The notes: generated from the letters alone by a model not told the origin. A DNA stretch of 37,286 nt from an uncultured Eubacteriales bacterium (GCA_900315255.1 OMYH01000022.1:1-37286), one strand, 5' to 3'. Positions 1 through 8,409 are shown, counted from the stretch's first letter. Made by a program: numbers and translations.

Positions 1-330
1 ACGAGCTTCCATTATAGCCTGTTTCTTCTTCGGCAGAGTTCCTTTGAGCAGATGAACGGTGTACGGAAACTCCGCAAATCTCTGCAGCTCTTCTTCCCAG
101 ACCGACAGTATTGACAGCGGTGCTACGATCAAAATGCGTTTGACCTGTCTATGCTCATACAGCCATTGGGATATTGCAATAGCAGTAACAGTCTTTCCAC
201 ATCCCATTTCCATGAGCAAGGCAGCACCGCAGTTAAGCGGCTCACCCTCATAGTCATGCTTGTCGATAGCCTTTGCAAAGATCGACACAGCAAAGTCACG
301 AGCTTTACGCTGATGTTCAAATAAATTCAA
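1..330 (-). CDS. SNF2/DEAD-like helicase, N-terminal part (runs off the left edge)
   Basis: Read on the minus strand from TTG at 330, this frame stays open for 110 codons to the window edge. It starts LNLFEHQRKA and contains a Walker A motif, MEMGCGKT, near residue 45, then the RILIVAPLSILSVWEEEL block typical of helicase motif Ia in SNF2-family ATPases. The 'hit the Q-x-R then GCGKT' layout resembles the compact SNF2 helicases common in phages and integrative elements. I chose the TTG start because GGGAG lies 10 nt upstream and no better start is in frame. The C-terminal helicase lobe is outside the window, so the full length is unknown. A promoter at 631-659 and a terminator at 434-468 lie upstream on the same strand, so expression may be attenuated. 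Confidence 0.8.
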   Translation of the reverse strand, partial: MNLFEHQRKARDFAVSIFAKAIDKHDYEGEPLNCGAALLMEMGCGKTVTAIAISQWLYEHRQVKRILIVAPLSILSVWEEELQRFAEFPYTVHLLKGTLPKKKQAIMEAR

Positions 331-427
331 TTTTCTCTCACTCCCTTCTGTAATGGATTATCTTTGTTACATTGATTTTTGCAGCTTTGTATCTTTGTAT
401 CTTTGTGAGCCTGTAGGTGGAATAAAC

Positions 428-624
428 GAAAAAAAGGTCTGCGACCTACCGAAGCGGCCGCAGACCTTAAGAAAACGATGCAACAGGACGCAGCTCTTCG
501 GTATAGACAGACTTCACCCGTTGGGGTTATAAACGGCTTTCCGTCTGCTTGATCGAGTTATTTCGCCCTATTGCAAATCAGGCTATTTTGTTGTTTGTCA
601 AGATGTGGTGCGGGTTTCTTGACT
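428..624 (-). ncRNA. Candidate structured leader or small RNA
   Basis: A consensus promoter at 631-659 would start a transcript near 624 that ends at the terminator at 434-468, about 190 nt. I found no convincing ORF in it. Several short helices can be drawn: GCAGAC with GTCTGT, CGG-AAAG-CCG and CCGTT with AACGG. It could be a stand-alone small RNA or an attenuator-type leader of the helicase gene. I do not recognise an Rfam family, so the identity is open. Confidence 0.4.
434..468 (-). terminator. Rho-independent terminator upstream of the helicase gene
   Basis: AAGGTCTGCG (434-443) and CGCAGACCTT (459-468) form a perfect 10-bp stem with a 15-nt loop. On the minus strand the stem is followed by a run of T residues. 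It lies about 100 nt before the helicase start codon and would end a transcript that starts at the promoter at 631-659. Confidence 0.75.
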
Positions 625-630
625 GTTTAT

Positions 631-659
631 ATTATATCATTACGCAATAACATTGTCAG
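631..659 (-). promoter_or_regulatory. Consensus sigma-70-type promoter
   Basis: On the minus strand, CTGACA (659-654, five of six matches to the -35 consensus) is followed after exactly 17 nt by TATAAT (636-631, a perfect -10). Transcription would run toward the helicase gene. The promoter is bracketed by copies of a GATGTGG motif: AGATGTGGTG at 601-610, its reverse complement at 660-669, and a third copy at 694-702. These could be operators for the XRE regulator encoded just upstream. Confidence 0.7.
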
Positions 660-710
660 CACCACATCTGATGTAATTTCAACTTTTTTGACCCCACATC
701 TGGTGCTTTT

Positions 711-1070
711 TTAATCAATGCCATTTATTGAACGAATCAATTCTTTAATAACAGGAAACGCAATTTTCTTAGATCTATTTTTTAACCTACAGATCATACT
801 AATTATTTCTTCTGTCTCATCATCCATATCACATATAGGAGTAAACCTTTTGGGAGATATTTCATTAGGTGAACATTTAGCAAGTTCCGCTAATTTAAAA
901 AAGGTTGTTAATCCCATCTCAACTGTGCCTAACTCATATCTTTGTATACTGTTTTTTGATACACCAAGAAGCTCTGCAAACTGCTCCTGTGACATACCCC
1001 TTGATTCGCGCAAAGCACGTATCTTCTCTCCTGTTTCCACAAGATCAGAGTTTAATACCTTTCTCTTCAT
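711..1070 (-). CDS. XRE-family helix-turn-helix transcriptional regulator
   Basis: This is a 119-aa protein with an N-terminal Cro/C1-type HTH at about residues 13-68: ALRESRGMSQEQFAELLGVS, then the recognition helix region KNSIQRYELG. The C-terminal half, rich in charged residues and isoleucine, matches no domain I know and may mediate dimerisation. ATG at 1070 has GAGG 9 nt upstream. The gene sits between an AT-rich intergenic region and a strong promoter flanked by three copies of a GATGTGG motif. I infer that it may control that promoter and the helicase transcript. Small XRE proteins of this kind are usual in phage and integrative-element control regions, which fits the accessory character of this end. 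Confidence 0.85.
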   Translation of the reverse strand: MKRKVLNSDLVETGEKIRALRESRGMSQEQFAELLGVSKNSIQRYELGTVEMGLTTFFKLAELAKCSPNEISPKRFTPICDMDDETEEIISMICRLKNRSKKIAFPVIKELIRSINGID

Positions 1071-1612
1071 TTTTAATACCTCACTTACAACAAATTTCGC
1101 TGCCCGAATTTGTCAAAAGCGAGGTAACAAGGATAGCCAAAAAAAGAGCACAAAAAGAGCAGAGGATATCAACGCGCAGACCATAAAAGTCAGCGCTTGC
1201 TGTTACCTCACCCTTGATGTGCTCAGGCTTAGTATATAAATTCCGAATAACAATATTAAAAAGCAACACCGATAACTGCTTTTTTTAATATCGTTGTTCT
1301 TTTATTGGCATTATTACCAATTTATGGATATAATATATACTATCATATTTGAGAAACTTGTCGAAAGAGAGTGCAAAAAAAGAAAAAATCTCAAACAAAA
1401 GGACATAGCGTCCAATTGCTTGAGATTTTTGTTATATGTATTCAATTGTGTCGGTGTAGAGATAATCGTTTGCCGCACATCGGCAAGATAGAATTTTTTA
1501 TCGTTAGCAAATAATACAAATATTCTCTGAAAAGAAAAAATGCAGGAACAAATTTTGATTCAAACACACCTGGATATAACGGTTTTTTACAGTCACACAA
1601 TAACAAACCGAA
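1071..1612. other. AT-rich intergenic stretch without a convincing gene
   Basis: A minus-strand frame at 1269-1081 encodes a hydrophobic segment but starts at GTG with no ribosome binding site, so I do not call it a gene. Visible structure: a 9-bp inverted repeat, GAGGTAACA at 1121-1129 and TGTTACCTC at 1201-1209; a terminator-like hairpin at 1384-1430; and a GCCG/CGGC hairpin near 1472-1485 followed by a T-rich run on the plus strand. This looks like the boundary between the accessory left end and the surface-protein region. Confidence 0.4.
1384..1430. terminator. Bidirectional-looking terminator hairpin
   Basis: AAAAATCTCAA (1384-1394) pairs perfectly with TTGAGATTTTT (1420-1430). An inner GGAC/GTCC helix lies at 1401-1412. 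The A-run before the stem and the T-run after it would support termination on either strand. It is about 180 nt past the end of the YdcF-type gene. Confidence 0.6.
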
Positions 1613-3082
1613 TCACCGGATATTGCAAAGATAAACCGTAGCAACAGACGAGAACATGATAAACAGCATTACCGCCATGACCTTGATGTGCGACTTTTTT
1701 TCGGAAACGAGCGTCGCAATAAACTCACGCACAAAAGCGTTGATGAAGAAATACTGCTTCGTCTTACTGCCTATCCCCTCCGCTTTTATACCCTGCTCGG
1801 TCGCAAAAATACCTGCTCTAAACACATGATAGTTCGTGGTGGAAAAAGCAATCTTCGGCTCTTGTGCATTTGTGTGCTTTCGTATCAGCTCCATAGAATA
1901 TTTCAGGTTTTCAAATGTACTGACCGACTTGTCCTCCGTCAATATCCTGCCTTCGGGTATGCCGTTTTCAATAAGGTAGTTGTGAATCGCTTTTCCTTCG
2001 GCAATAACCTCGTCGTCGCCTTTCCCGCCGGACGGCACGAAAATGACCTTCTTGCCGCCCGACTTTTCCTGCATTTTTGCAAATTCTATCGCTCTGTCCG
2101 TTCTGCCCTTCAAAAGAGGTGTCAGTGTTCCGTCGGAATTAATCTGACAGCCGAGTATCATAATATAATCCTTATCAAAGGACGGGATCCGTTTTGCAGC
2201 TTTTATACCGAGTATGACCGTGCCGATCAGAATACATTCGAGATAAGTGACGCCTGCAAAGATTACTGCTTCAATAAGCATTTGGATATACATCGCTATG
2301 CCCTGCTCGTTGTGAATGTCAACAAGGGTCGTTTGCTGTAGGTTATCGTTCAGCAGATTTGGAATAACAGTGCATACGCAAACGATCAACCCCAAGAAAA
2401 ATCCCAGCATATTCCGCCAGTTGCGCCCTTCTTTTCTCATAAGAATTATGTTGCTGATCGAAACGAAAACGAACACGATAAATGCTATCGGAAGAGCTAT
2501 GAATGAAAATGTCGATACCGAGTCTAATATATCCTTGGCTATCTTAAGAATACCTCCGTCGGAAAACACGGATAACGCCTGACCTATCACAAGCGACGAC
2601 AGGTAGATAATGAGCCCGATATTTTTCACGTTTTTATAGCGGTACATATTTTCCTTAATGTCGTTTCTGTAAATTGATATTCGTGAGAAAAGCACCAACG
2701 CAAGATACAGTGTTATAAATATCGGTATCACACGGCTGCCCGTACTTCTGCCGAGAAATGTATCGTATGTTATCACACCGAAGCTGTGTACATACACGGT
2801 ATGATAAAAGGTCATATCCTGCGGACAATCAATATCTACATAGCTTTTTCCTTTATGGACCGATCTTAATGTCAAATATAATATTCCATCTTCGAGTCGT
2901 TCGTCTGCTATCTCTACAGCGTTGTTTTCAATTAATATTTCTATCTCATCTATTCTTGTCACATAGTTGGGCAGACTTTCCTTTATAGTGTAGGTGCTTC
3001 CGAAGATTATTACGATAAGAGTGCATATCAATGATAAAAATACGCCAATGATTATCGAATACTTCTTTTTCAATTTATTCAT
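1613..3082 (-). CDS. YdcF/SanA-type DUF218 membrane protein
   Basis: This is a 489-aa membrane protein. An N-terminal signal anchor (about 9-28) is followed by an extracellular loop, then several membrane segments (about 119-134, 154-174, 192-215, 224-242 and 265-290). The DUF218 domain spans about 305-440 (DYIMILGCQ, GRTDRAIEFA, VPSGGKGDDE, AEGKAIHNYL, STFENLKYS), and a last membrane helix lies near 468-486. DUF218 proteins include SanA, YdcF and ElyC, linked to envelope or peptidoglycan homeostasis; the substrate is not known here. AGGAGG lies only 2 nt from the ATG at 3082, so a TTG three codons later may be the real start. It follows a VanY-type carboxypeptidase gene by 52 bp, and a cell-wall role is likely. 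Confidence 0.8.
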   Translation of the reverse strand: MNKLKKKYSIIIGVFLSLICTLIVIIFGSTYTIKESLPNYVTRIDEIEILIENNAVEIADERLEDGILYLTLRSVHKGKSYVDIDCPQDMTFYHTVYVHSFGVITYDTFLGRSTGSRVIPIFITLYLALVLFSRISIYRNDIKENMYRYKNVKNIGLIIYLSSLVIGQALSVFSDGGILKIAKDILDSVSTFSFIALPIAFIVFVFVSISNIILMRKEGRNWRNMLGFFLGLIVCVCTVIPNLLNDNLQQTTLVDIHNEQGIAMYIQMLIEAVIFAGVTYLECILIGTVILGIKAAKRIPSFDKDYIMILGCQINSDGTLTPLLKGRTDRAIEFAKMQEKSGGKKVIFVPSGGKGDDEVIAEGKAIHNYLIENGIPEGRILTEDKSVSTFENLKYSMELIRKHTNAQEPKIAFSTTNYHVFRAGIFATEQGIKAEGIGSKTKQYFFINAFVREFIATLVSEKKSHIKVMAVMLFIMFSSVATVYLCNIR

Positions 3083-3134
3083 TGCCTCCTAATAACATTC
3101 GTCAAAATCTCCGCCCAGGTGTTAAAGAGAACCC

Positions 3135-4217
3135 TCAATATCCGAATGACACTACCTGCCAGCTGCCCTCACTATCCTGAGCGAGCCACCACTGATAATC
3201 CTTCATATCCTTATCAGCGTCAAATGCGCCGCTGTTTTCCTTCGGAGTATGGAAATCCATCAAGAATTCTGCGACCTTAGTATATTCAGCGCCCTCGTCT
3301 AAAGAATTGAGCCACTTAATGTTTTCTTCCGTGTTGCATTCATCACCTGCATAGCGGAGGCTTTGAAGCATACAACCGTCAAAGCTCGCAAATTTGCACT
3401 TCACCTGAACTGCGGCTTCCTTAAGCTCGTCCTCTGTATAAAGCTCGGAAGTTCCGAGGTCAACTGTCACATCGGTCGTATTTACCGCACCGAGATACTC
3501 CTCGAAAGTAAGTCCCTTTGAAGTGATCTCCTTGGCAGCGTCTACATCATCAATATAGCGCAGATGCCACGGCTCGTAACCATAACCCGTGATGTATTCC
3601 TTGTCTTCAAGATAGCGGAGAATGAAGCCGTACTCGGGGAGCTTTTCGTGGATCTTTGCCCAGATCTCGGGGTACTGCACCATGTCCTCGTTGAGGTAAA
3701 CGTCCTCACCGTCTATGTTAAGATAGAGATCGAGCGCAAGACCCGTGTGATGCTCTGAATAACCGGGAGTAGCAACTGTTTTCAACGCATAGTCCGCACC
3801 ATACTCTTTTGTGAAATCGTCCATGATTCTTTGCTGATCAGCAATACTTCGACGAGCGGAATCGAGATCAACATGAACGTTCTCCTTTTCGAGGTCTTCC
3901 TTCAGTTTAAGATACGCATCATACGCTTTTTTCTCTACCTCGACATCGTCACCGAGTGAGTTCTTGACCATGACCGTCTCAAGCGAATCCTCCCAACCGT
4001 CGGGCAGGGGGTGCAGCTTGTTTACAAGGGCTTTGTAGTCGATGTCCTGCGTTTTGCTCTCACTATTGTCAGATGCAGATATGTCAACTACAGAATCTCC
4101 TACTGATACAGTATTTGTCGAGGACATATCGGGTACAGATGTATTATCCGCAGCTCCACAAGCTGTAAGACTCATAATTATTGAAGCGATAAGTGCTACT
4201 ACTATTACTCTTTTCAC
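3135..4217 (-). CDS. VanY-type D-alanyl-D-alanine carboxypeptidase lipoprotein (M15B)
   Basis: This 360-aa predicted lipoprotein has a signal peptide ending in the lipobox SLTAC (Cys 20). An M15B/VanY domain lies at about 70-225. The zinc motif SEHHTGLALD (His 156, Asp 163) and EPWHLRY (His 218) supply the three metal ligands. Such enzymes remove the terminal D-Ala from peptidoglycan stems outside the cell. A further domain of about 110 residues at the C-terminus (ending WLAQDSEGSWQVVSFGY) looks like a small NTF2-like or DUF4829-like fold, which is only a guess. I chose GTG at 4217 over an upstream in-frame start because AAGGAG lies 10 nt before it and the signal peptide then begins normally. 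The upstream gene stops 4 nt before this GTG, which implies translational coupling. Confidence 0.85.
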   Translation of the reverse strand: MKRVIVVALIASIIMSLTACGAADNTSVPDMSSTNTVSVGDSVVDISASDNSESKTQDIDYKALVNKLHPLPDGWEDSLETVMVKNSLGDDVEVEKKAYDAYLKLKEDLEKENVHVDLDSARRSIADQQRIMDDFTKEYGADYALKTVATPGYSEHHTGLALDLYLNIDGEDVYLNEDMVQYPEIWAKIHEKLPEYGFILRYLEDKEYITGYGYEPWHLRYIDDVDAAKEITSKGLTFEEYLGAVNTTDVTVDLGTSELYTEDELKEAAVQVKCKFASFDGCMLQSLRYAGDECNTEENIKWLNSLDEGAEYTKVAEFLMDFHTPKENSGAFDADKDMKDYQWWLAQDSEGSWQVVSFGY

Positions 4218-4221
4218 TGAA

Positions 4222-4836
4222 TTACATCTCCTTTGTAATAACAATCATCACCGTTTCACCCTTGATGCCTATCGAAATATCATCGGCGATATTGGCAACT
4301 ATAGATTTCTCCAATTCGTCCCATTCCTCGCCTTTTCCACTGTCCTTCTGACGTTCAATCTTGCTTCTATAGTCACATAACGTCCATTGAGTAGAGCCTG
4401 CGACCGAACTCATAGTACTCATCGCCATACCGGTGTATGTTGAAAAATCGATTCCTGTAGAATCCTCAACACCGTCCTTGTATCCGAGCCAATACAGCTC
4501 CACAATTCCTTTAAGCTTTCCCATAATCCCCTTTGCAGCTGCGTTTTTGCCGCTTGTTGAAACCTCGATGAGAGAGTTTCTCTTTTCGGAACTCATCTTT
4601 GTTATCTCGGCTTCAAGGCACAAGCGACAGAATTTGCTCTCGTGCTCTACCCAAAACTCCGCGTCGAAATCGCCTGCGATCTCCGAAACCATTCCGAGCA
4701 TTTCTTCCGTCAGCAGGCGAATATGCAGCCTGCTTTTGCGGGGCAGCTTCAAATAATCGCACATATGCTCCGTTTCTTTGAGGGCATCGGTTCTGCCAAC
4801 GCCCTTGTTGTTCACATAAACCTTGTTTGTGATCAT
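4222..4836 (-). CDS. Degenerate HATPase-like protein of the partner-switching operon
   Basis: This is a 204-aa cytoplasmic protein. Residues 35-65 (RLLTEEMLGMVSEIAGDFDAEFWVE) resemble the N-box helix and first strands of GHKL ATPases such as RsbW. The C-terminus, ISIGIKGETVMIVITKEM, resembles the last strands of that fold. The usual glycine-rich G1 and G2 boxes are missing, and an insertion of about 80 residues lies in the middle, so ATP binding is doubtful. It sits directly downstream of a STAS gene (overlapping ribosome binding site) and upstream of the VanY lipoprotein. The start is ATG at 4836 with GAGG 8 nt upstream; an in-frame GTG 9 nt earlier is too close to that site. It could act as a decoy partner for the STAS protein, which is inference. 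Confidence 0.6.
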   Translation of the reverse strand: MITNKVYVNNKGVGRTDALKETEHMCDYLKLPRKSRLHIRLLTEEMLGMVSEIAGDFDAEFWVEHESKFCRLCLEAEITKMSSEKRNSLIEVSTSGKNAAAKGIMGKLKGIVELYWLGYKDGVEDSTGIDFSTYTGMAMSTMSSVAGSTQWTLCDYRSKIERQKDSGKGEEWDELEKSIVANIADDISIGIKGETVMIVITKEM

Positions 4837-4846
4837 GACATACACC

Positions 4847-5143
4847 TCACTCTATCGTCAGTATATCTACAAAGCCCGTGATCTCAAACACTTCCATAAC
4901 AAGCTCGGACACATTCTTTACAACCATTGTCCCCTTGCCGTTCATGGCCTTCTGCACGGAAAGCAGCACGCGCAGTCCCGAAGATGAGATGTACTCCAAA
5001 AGCGTAAGGTCGAACACAAGCTCCGTTACGCCGTCGAGAGCTGTTTCAAGCTCCTTGGAAAGCTCGGGAGAGGTCGCTGTGTCAAGTCTGCCCTCGATGT
5101 GGATTGTGAGCTTGCTGCCCTCGGTTCTTTTGTTGATAATCAT
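4847..5143 (-). CDS. STAS-domain anti-sigma factor antagonist (RsbV/SpoIIAA-like)
   Basis: This 98-aa protein is entirely a STAS domain. It has IHIEGRLDTATSPEL at the N-terminus, LVFDLTLLEYISSSGLRVLL in the middle and VMEVFEITGFVDILTIE at the end. The SSSG stretch holds the serine that RsbW-type kinases phosphorylate and SpoIIE/RsbU phosphatases dephosphorylate. Both enzymes are encoded a few genes upstream (6382 and 6802). The ATG at 5143 has GGAGG 8 nt upstream; an upstream extension of the frame has no ribosome binding site and overlaps the HAD gene, so I excluded it. The usual family length is 100-110 aa. The partner controlled by this switch cannot be read from the sequence; no sigma factor gene is in the window. 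Confidence 0.92.
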   Translation of the reverse strand: MIINKRTEGSKLTIHIEGRLDTATSPELSKELETALDGVTELVFDLTLLEYISSSGLRVLLSVQKAMNGKGTMVVKNVSELVMEVFEITGFVDILTIE

Positions 5144-5193
5144 GATAAATTCCTCCATTTTGTAATTATATATTTTGAAAAGAATCAGACGTA

Positions 5194-6366
5194 TTATTTC
5201 TTGGTCACACCATCGCCGTAGATAGTTGTCCAGTCGTTCTTCATGGATATCGGTACCCAATCAAACTCCTCACAAAGAGATACCATTTTCTCTGCTTTTT
5301 CAACATTGCCGTTCTCGCGCTCGGTATCGTCGCAACAGAGCATAAACGCAAGGCTCTTATACTTGTTGTTACTTGTCACATACTCAGCCATGCTCGCATC
5401 GCCAGTGGAATTGCCGAAGGAAAGAACGGGCTGCACGCCGATCTCCTGTGCGATAACAGTTACCTTATTCATCTTCAAATTTTTGATGATAAAGTCGCCG
5501 CCGAGAACGAGCTTGTCGTCATCGTCGTAGACGTAATCAAGTCCGTCAGTCTCGCCCTGATCGGGTGCAACGAGCGTTTCGTCCGAACCGATTATCTGTC
5601 TGTTTGGGATATCGAGCGGCGAATTATCGACTATTCCGCGAACGATGAATCTGTCCGTACCGCTGACAATATACACGGTAAAGCCGTTCTGCTGCAGGTA
5701 CTCGACAACTTCGACCATCGGCTTGTAGAAGCCTTCTCCGCGCTTCATACCGTTGTAGCTCGGCATATCCTGTTTCTTGAATTCCTGAATGTAGTCGTTG
5801 AATTCCTCCTGCGTCATTCCCGAAAACGCCGATGCAACTGCCTTTCCGTGATCGACCTCAAGGCCCTCGGCTGCCTTGCCTCCGTCGTTTATCGCCTGTA
5901 TTTTTGCGGCTACCTCCTTTTCAAAGTCGGAAGCCTTGTCCTTGTAATCGGGATCCTCCGTAACTCTGTAGAGAAGCATCGTGTAGTCAAAATAGTTCGG
6001 GTCTGTCTCGCAGAAAAGCGTTCCGTCGAGGTCGAATACGGCGATACGGTTCTCCAATGGGATAAAATCGGAGCTTGTCTCGTCGGTCACATCGTTAATG
6101 TATTGCGTCAGTTTCTTCTTTGCCTCGGCGCTGTCTGTCCAGAGTGAGAGCTCGTTTGTCTGCTCTTTTGAATCGTCGGTGCTGTCACTTATCGTGTCGC
6201 TCATGCTTACTGTTGCGGCAGCCGTATCATTACCCTTATTTTTCTGTAATTGATACGTTGTCACACCGCACGATATTATTATTGTGAGAATAATACATAT
6301 CGTGCTTGTCAGATTGGAATGATCCTTGCCGTTTACAGGCTTTTTTTCCGTTTTTTCTGTTTTCAT
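5194..6366 (-). CDS. Membrane-anchored extracellular HAD-family phosphatase
   Basis: This 390-aa protein has one N-terminal membrane helix (about 19-36), an acidic Ser/Thr-rich linker, and a HAD hydrolase domain at about 105-390. Motif I is DLDGT (112-116), motif II is SGT (235-237), a conserved lysine lies near 295-298, and motif IV is GNSTGD (318-323). The cap region and order resemble phosphoserine-phosphatase-like HADs. The topology puts the catalytic domain outside the cell, which is unusual for Gram-positive HADs. It is clearly paralogous to the C-terminal domain of the dockerin fusion at 9543-12770: both share the KRGEGFYKPMV/KDGYYKPMV block, the GNSxGD block and the CDDTxRExGNxEKAEK block. 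The ATG has GGAGG 7 nt upstream. The gene interrupts the RsbU-RsbW-STAS order. The substrate is unknown. Confidence 0.85.
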   Translation of the reverse strand: MKTEKTEKKPVNGKDHSNLTSTICIILTIIISCGVTTYQLQKNKGNDTAAATVSMSDTISDSTDDSKEQTNELSLWTDSAEAKKKLTQYINDVTDETSSDFIPLENRIAVFDLDGTLFCETDPNYFDYTMLLYRVTEDPDYKDKASDFEKEVAAKIQAINDGGKAAEGLEVDHGKAVASAFSGMTQEEFNDYIQEFKKQDMPSYNGMKRGEGFYKPMVEVVEYLQQNGFTVYIVSGTDRFIVRGIVDNSPLDIPNRQIIGSDETLVAPDQGETDGLDYVYDDDDKLVLGGDFIIKNLKMNKVTVIAQEIGVQPVLSFGNSTGDASMAEYVTSNNKYKSLAFMLCCDDTERENGNVEKAEKMVSLCEEFDWVPISMKNDWTTIYGDGVTKK

Positions 6367-6381
6367 GAATAGACCTCCGTA

Positions 6382-6792
6382 TTATTGGATTTTCTTTTGT
6401 ATGCTTAAGATATTACAGCCGTTCTCGCGCCTGTAAGTGACCTTATCCATCATTTTCTTGACCATGAGTATCCCAAGACCGCCGATCGGTCTTGCCTCCG
6501 CAGGCAAGGTGGTGTCGGGGTCGGTGCGGGAAAGGGGGTCGAACGGAACACCCTGATCTGTAAATGTGATCTCCGCTGTACCGTTCTCGCAGGTAAGCTC
6601 TACCACAGCATTGCCCGGATTCTCGGGATATGCATAGCTTGCTATGTTGATAAATATCTCCTCAACGGCAGTCTCAAGCTGTATTTGCAGCTTCATACCG
6701 CAGCTGAATTCTTCAAGCCTCTCACCGACAAACGCCGTAACTTGACTGAGGTTTTCTCTTAACGCGGGTATTTCAAGCCTTGCCTTCATCAT
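6382..6792 (-). CDS. RsbW/SpoIIAB-like serine kinase (HATPase)
   Basis: This 136-aa protein is a stand-alone GHKL ATPase. It has an N-box at 43-50 (VEEIFINI), a G1 box at 78-84 (TDQGVPFDP) and a G2 box at 102-110 (IGGLGILMVKKM). Those are the residues that bind Mg-ATP in anti-sigma kinases such as RsbW and SpoIIAB. Its expected target is the STAS protein at 4847-5143. It starts 9 bp after the RsbU-like gene stops, with GGAGG before tandem ATGs at 6792 and 6789; the second has the better spacing. The usual family length is 130-160 aa. Whether it also holds a sigma factor or some other effector cannot be seen here. Confidence 0.9.
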   Translation of the reverse strand: MMKARLEIPALRENLSQVTAFVGERLEEFSCGMKLQIQLETAVEEIFINIASYAYPENPGNAVVELTCENGTAEITFTDQGVPFDPLSRTDPDTTLPAEARPIGGLGILMVKKMMDKVTYRRENGCNILSIQKKIQ

Positions 6793-6801
6793 TACCGCCT
6801 C

Positions 6802-8409
6802 CTATACTCGTTTCACGCATAGCATCGTGAGATCGTCGAACTGCTCCGCGTTATCGACAAATTTGCCGACGCTTACCGCCGTATTTTCAAGAAGGATCTT
6901 CGGCATCGCGCTCGGTTCGGCGTTCAGCACTTCAAGCAGCCTGTCAGTACCGAACATCTCGTTTTGTCCGTTTGTCGCCTCGGGTACGCCGTCTGTATAT
7001 ACAAAGAGCGTATCGCCGTGAGCCATCTCAAATTCGTACTGACGATATCTCATCCCCTCCATACCGCCGAGCACAAAGCCGTGCTTGTCCTTGAATATCT
7101 CAAATTTCCCGTTTTTGCTCAGAACGGGGTACTCGTGACCTGCGTTCGCCGCCTTGACCTTGCCCGTTGAAATTTCGAGAATACCGTACCAGACTGTAAC
7201 AAACATATCGGTCTTATTGTCCTTGCAGATCTGCTCGTTCGCTTTAGTGAGGACTTCCGACGGCTCCAGACCGCCGAGAGCGAGATTTTCGAGGAGAATT
7301 TTAGATGCCATCATAAAGAGCGCTGCCGGAACGCCCTTGCCGGATACATCGGCAATTATCATTCCGAGATGGTCGTCGTCTATCAGGAAGAAGTCGTAAA
7401 AATCGCCGCCGACCTCCTTGGCCGGAGTCATCGATGCGAATATCGAGAAATCCTCCCTGTCGGGGTAAGGCGGAAAAATGTTCGGCAGCATACTCGCCTG
7501 TATCTGCGTCGCAAGCGCAAGCTCCGTGCTTATGCGCTCTTTCTCGGCTGTTACCTTTGTGAGATTTTCAACGTAGCTGACGATCTGCTCCTCCATCTTG
7601 TCGATAGAGCCTGCGAGAACGCCTATTTCGTCCTTATGGCGAATGCTTTCAGTCAGCTTGCTTTCGGGAATGACATTTTCCTCCGCAAAGCGCCCCGCTT
7701 CATTTGTTATCCTCTGTATCGGACGCAGGAACACACGATACAGGTAAAACGATTGTCCGATAACGACCAATACAGCGAGCAGCCCAAGCACAAAAATAAC
7801 TCTGCGAACATATCCACGCCGTGCCATCGTCATATCGTCCATCTGACGCTGAACACATAGAATAGCTTTCGTCTGACCGTCGGAGCCTTTGAGCGAGATC
7901 ATTGCGGTTATGTGCGCATCGGTTTCTATGTAGCCCTTGTCTCGTATCACAATCTCGTGGCTGCTCGTGCCGTCATACAACGCACGGTATTTCTGCTTAT
8001 ACTCATCGTTTGTCGTTTCACGGACATAACCGAAATCATAAACGGTGTATGGGCTGTCCTTGTTTATCGTTGAAAAAAGGAATGTGATATGATCAAAATC
8101 CGTAAGATCGGGCTGAATGATATATATAAATGTCGAGCCGGACGAGTTGCACAGGTTGTCAAGGCTTTCCCACACCTCTTTATATTCCGCTGTCGTGCCG
8201 CCGCTGTTTTTGTAGCTGTCCATTTCATCGGCGTTTATCGATAGTGCGGCTGAATCTGCTATGAGTAACGCTCCGTCGCTGTACTGCTCGAGCAGAGCGT
8301 CCGTAAAGCCCTTGTAGCCGATAACGCTCACGATAGCAGAGAACACCACAAGCAGAACGACAATACCCGAAACGCTTTTGAACACAACGCTTTCATTTGG
8401 TTTTTTCAT
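6802..8409 (-). CDS. Membrane-bound SpoIIE/RsbU-type PP2C phosphatase with HAMP domain
   Basis: This 535-aa sensor phosphatase has a membrane helix at about 10-32, an extracellular sensor of about 165 residues, a second helix at about 203-224, a HAMP domain (about 225-280), a short coiled coil, and a PP2C domain to the end. Metal-binding motifs are GGDFYDFF (334-341), ADVSGKGVPAAL (353-364), YTDGVPEA and DDLTMLCVK. It should dephosphorylate the STAS protein encoded downstream in response to an extracellular signal. I start at ATG 8409 (MKKPNES), which has AGTAGG about 9 nt upstream; the upstream ATG at 8436 has no ribosome binding site. It is the first gene of the partner-switching operon. 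Confidence 0.9.
   Translation of the reverse strand: MKKPNESVVFKSVSGIVVLLVVFSAIVSVIGYKGFTDALLEQYSDGALLIADSAALSINADEMDSYKNSGGTTAEYKEVWESLDNLCNSSGSTFIYIIQPDLTDFDHITFLFSTINKDSPYTVYDFGYVRETTNDEYKQKYRALYDGTSSHEIVIRDKGYIETDAHITAMISLKGSDGQTKAILCVQRQMDDMTMARRGYVRRVIFVLGLLAVLVVIGQSFYLYRVFLRPIQRITNEAGRFAEENVIPESKLTESIRHKDEIGVLAGSIDKMEEQIVSYVENLTKVTAEKERISTELALATQIQASMLPNIFPPYPDREDFSIFASMTPAKEVGGDFYDFFLIDDDHLGMIIADVSGKGVPAALFMMASKILLENLALGGLEPSEVLTKANEQICKDNKTDMFVTVWYGILEISTGKVKAANAGHEYPVLSKNGKFEIFKDKHGFVLGGMEGMRYRQYEFEMAHGDTLFVYTDGVPEATNGQNEMFGTDRLLEVLNAEPSAMPKILLENTAVSVGKFVDNAEQFDDLTMLCVKRV

Noticed and set aside
1081-1269. 62-aa hydrophobic minus-strand frame upstream of the XRE gene
   Set aside because: GTG start without a ribosome binding site, no recognisable family, and it overlaps inverted repeats; more likely intergenic.
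1294-1491. 65-aa plus-strand frame
   Set aside because: It spans a terminator hairpin, has no ribosome binding site and opposes the direction of all other genes.
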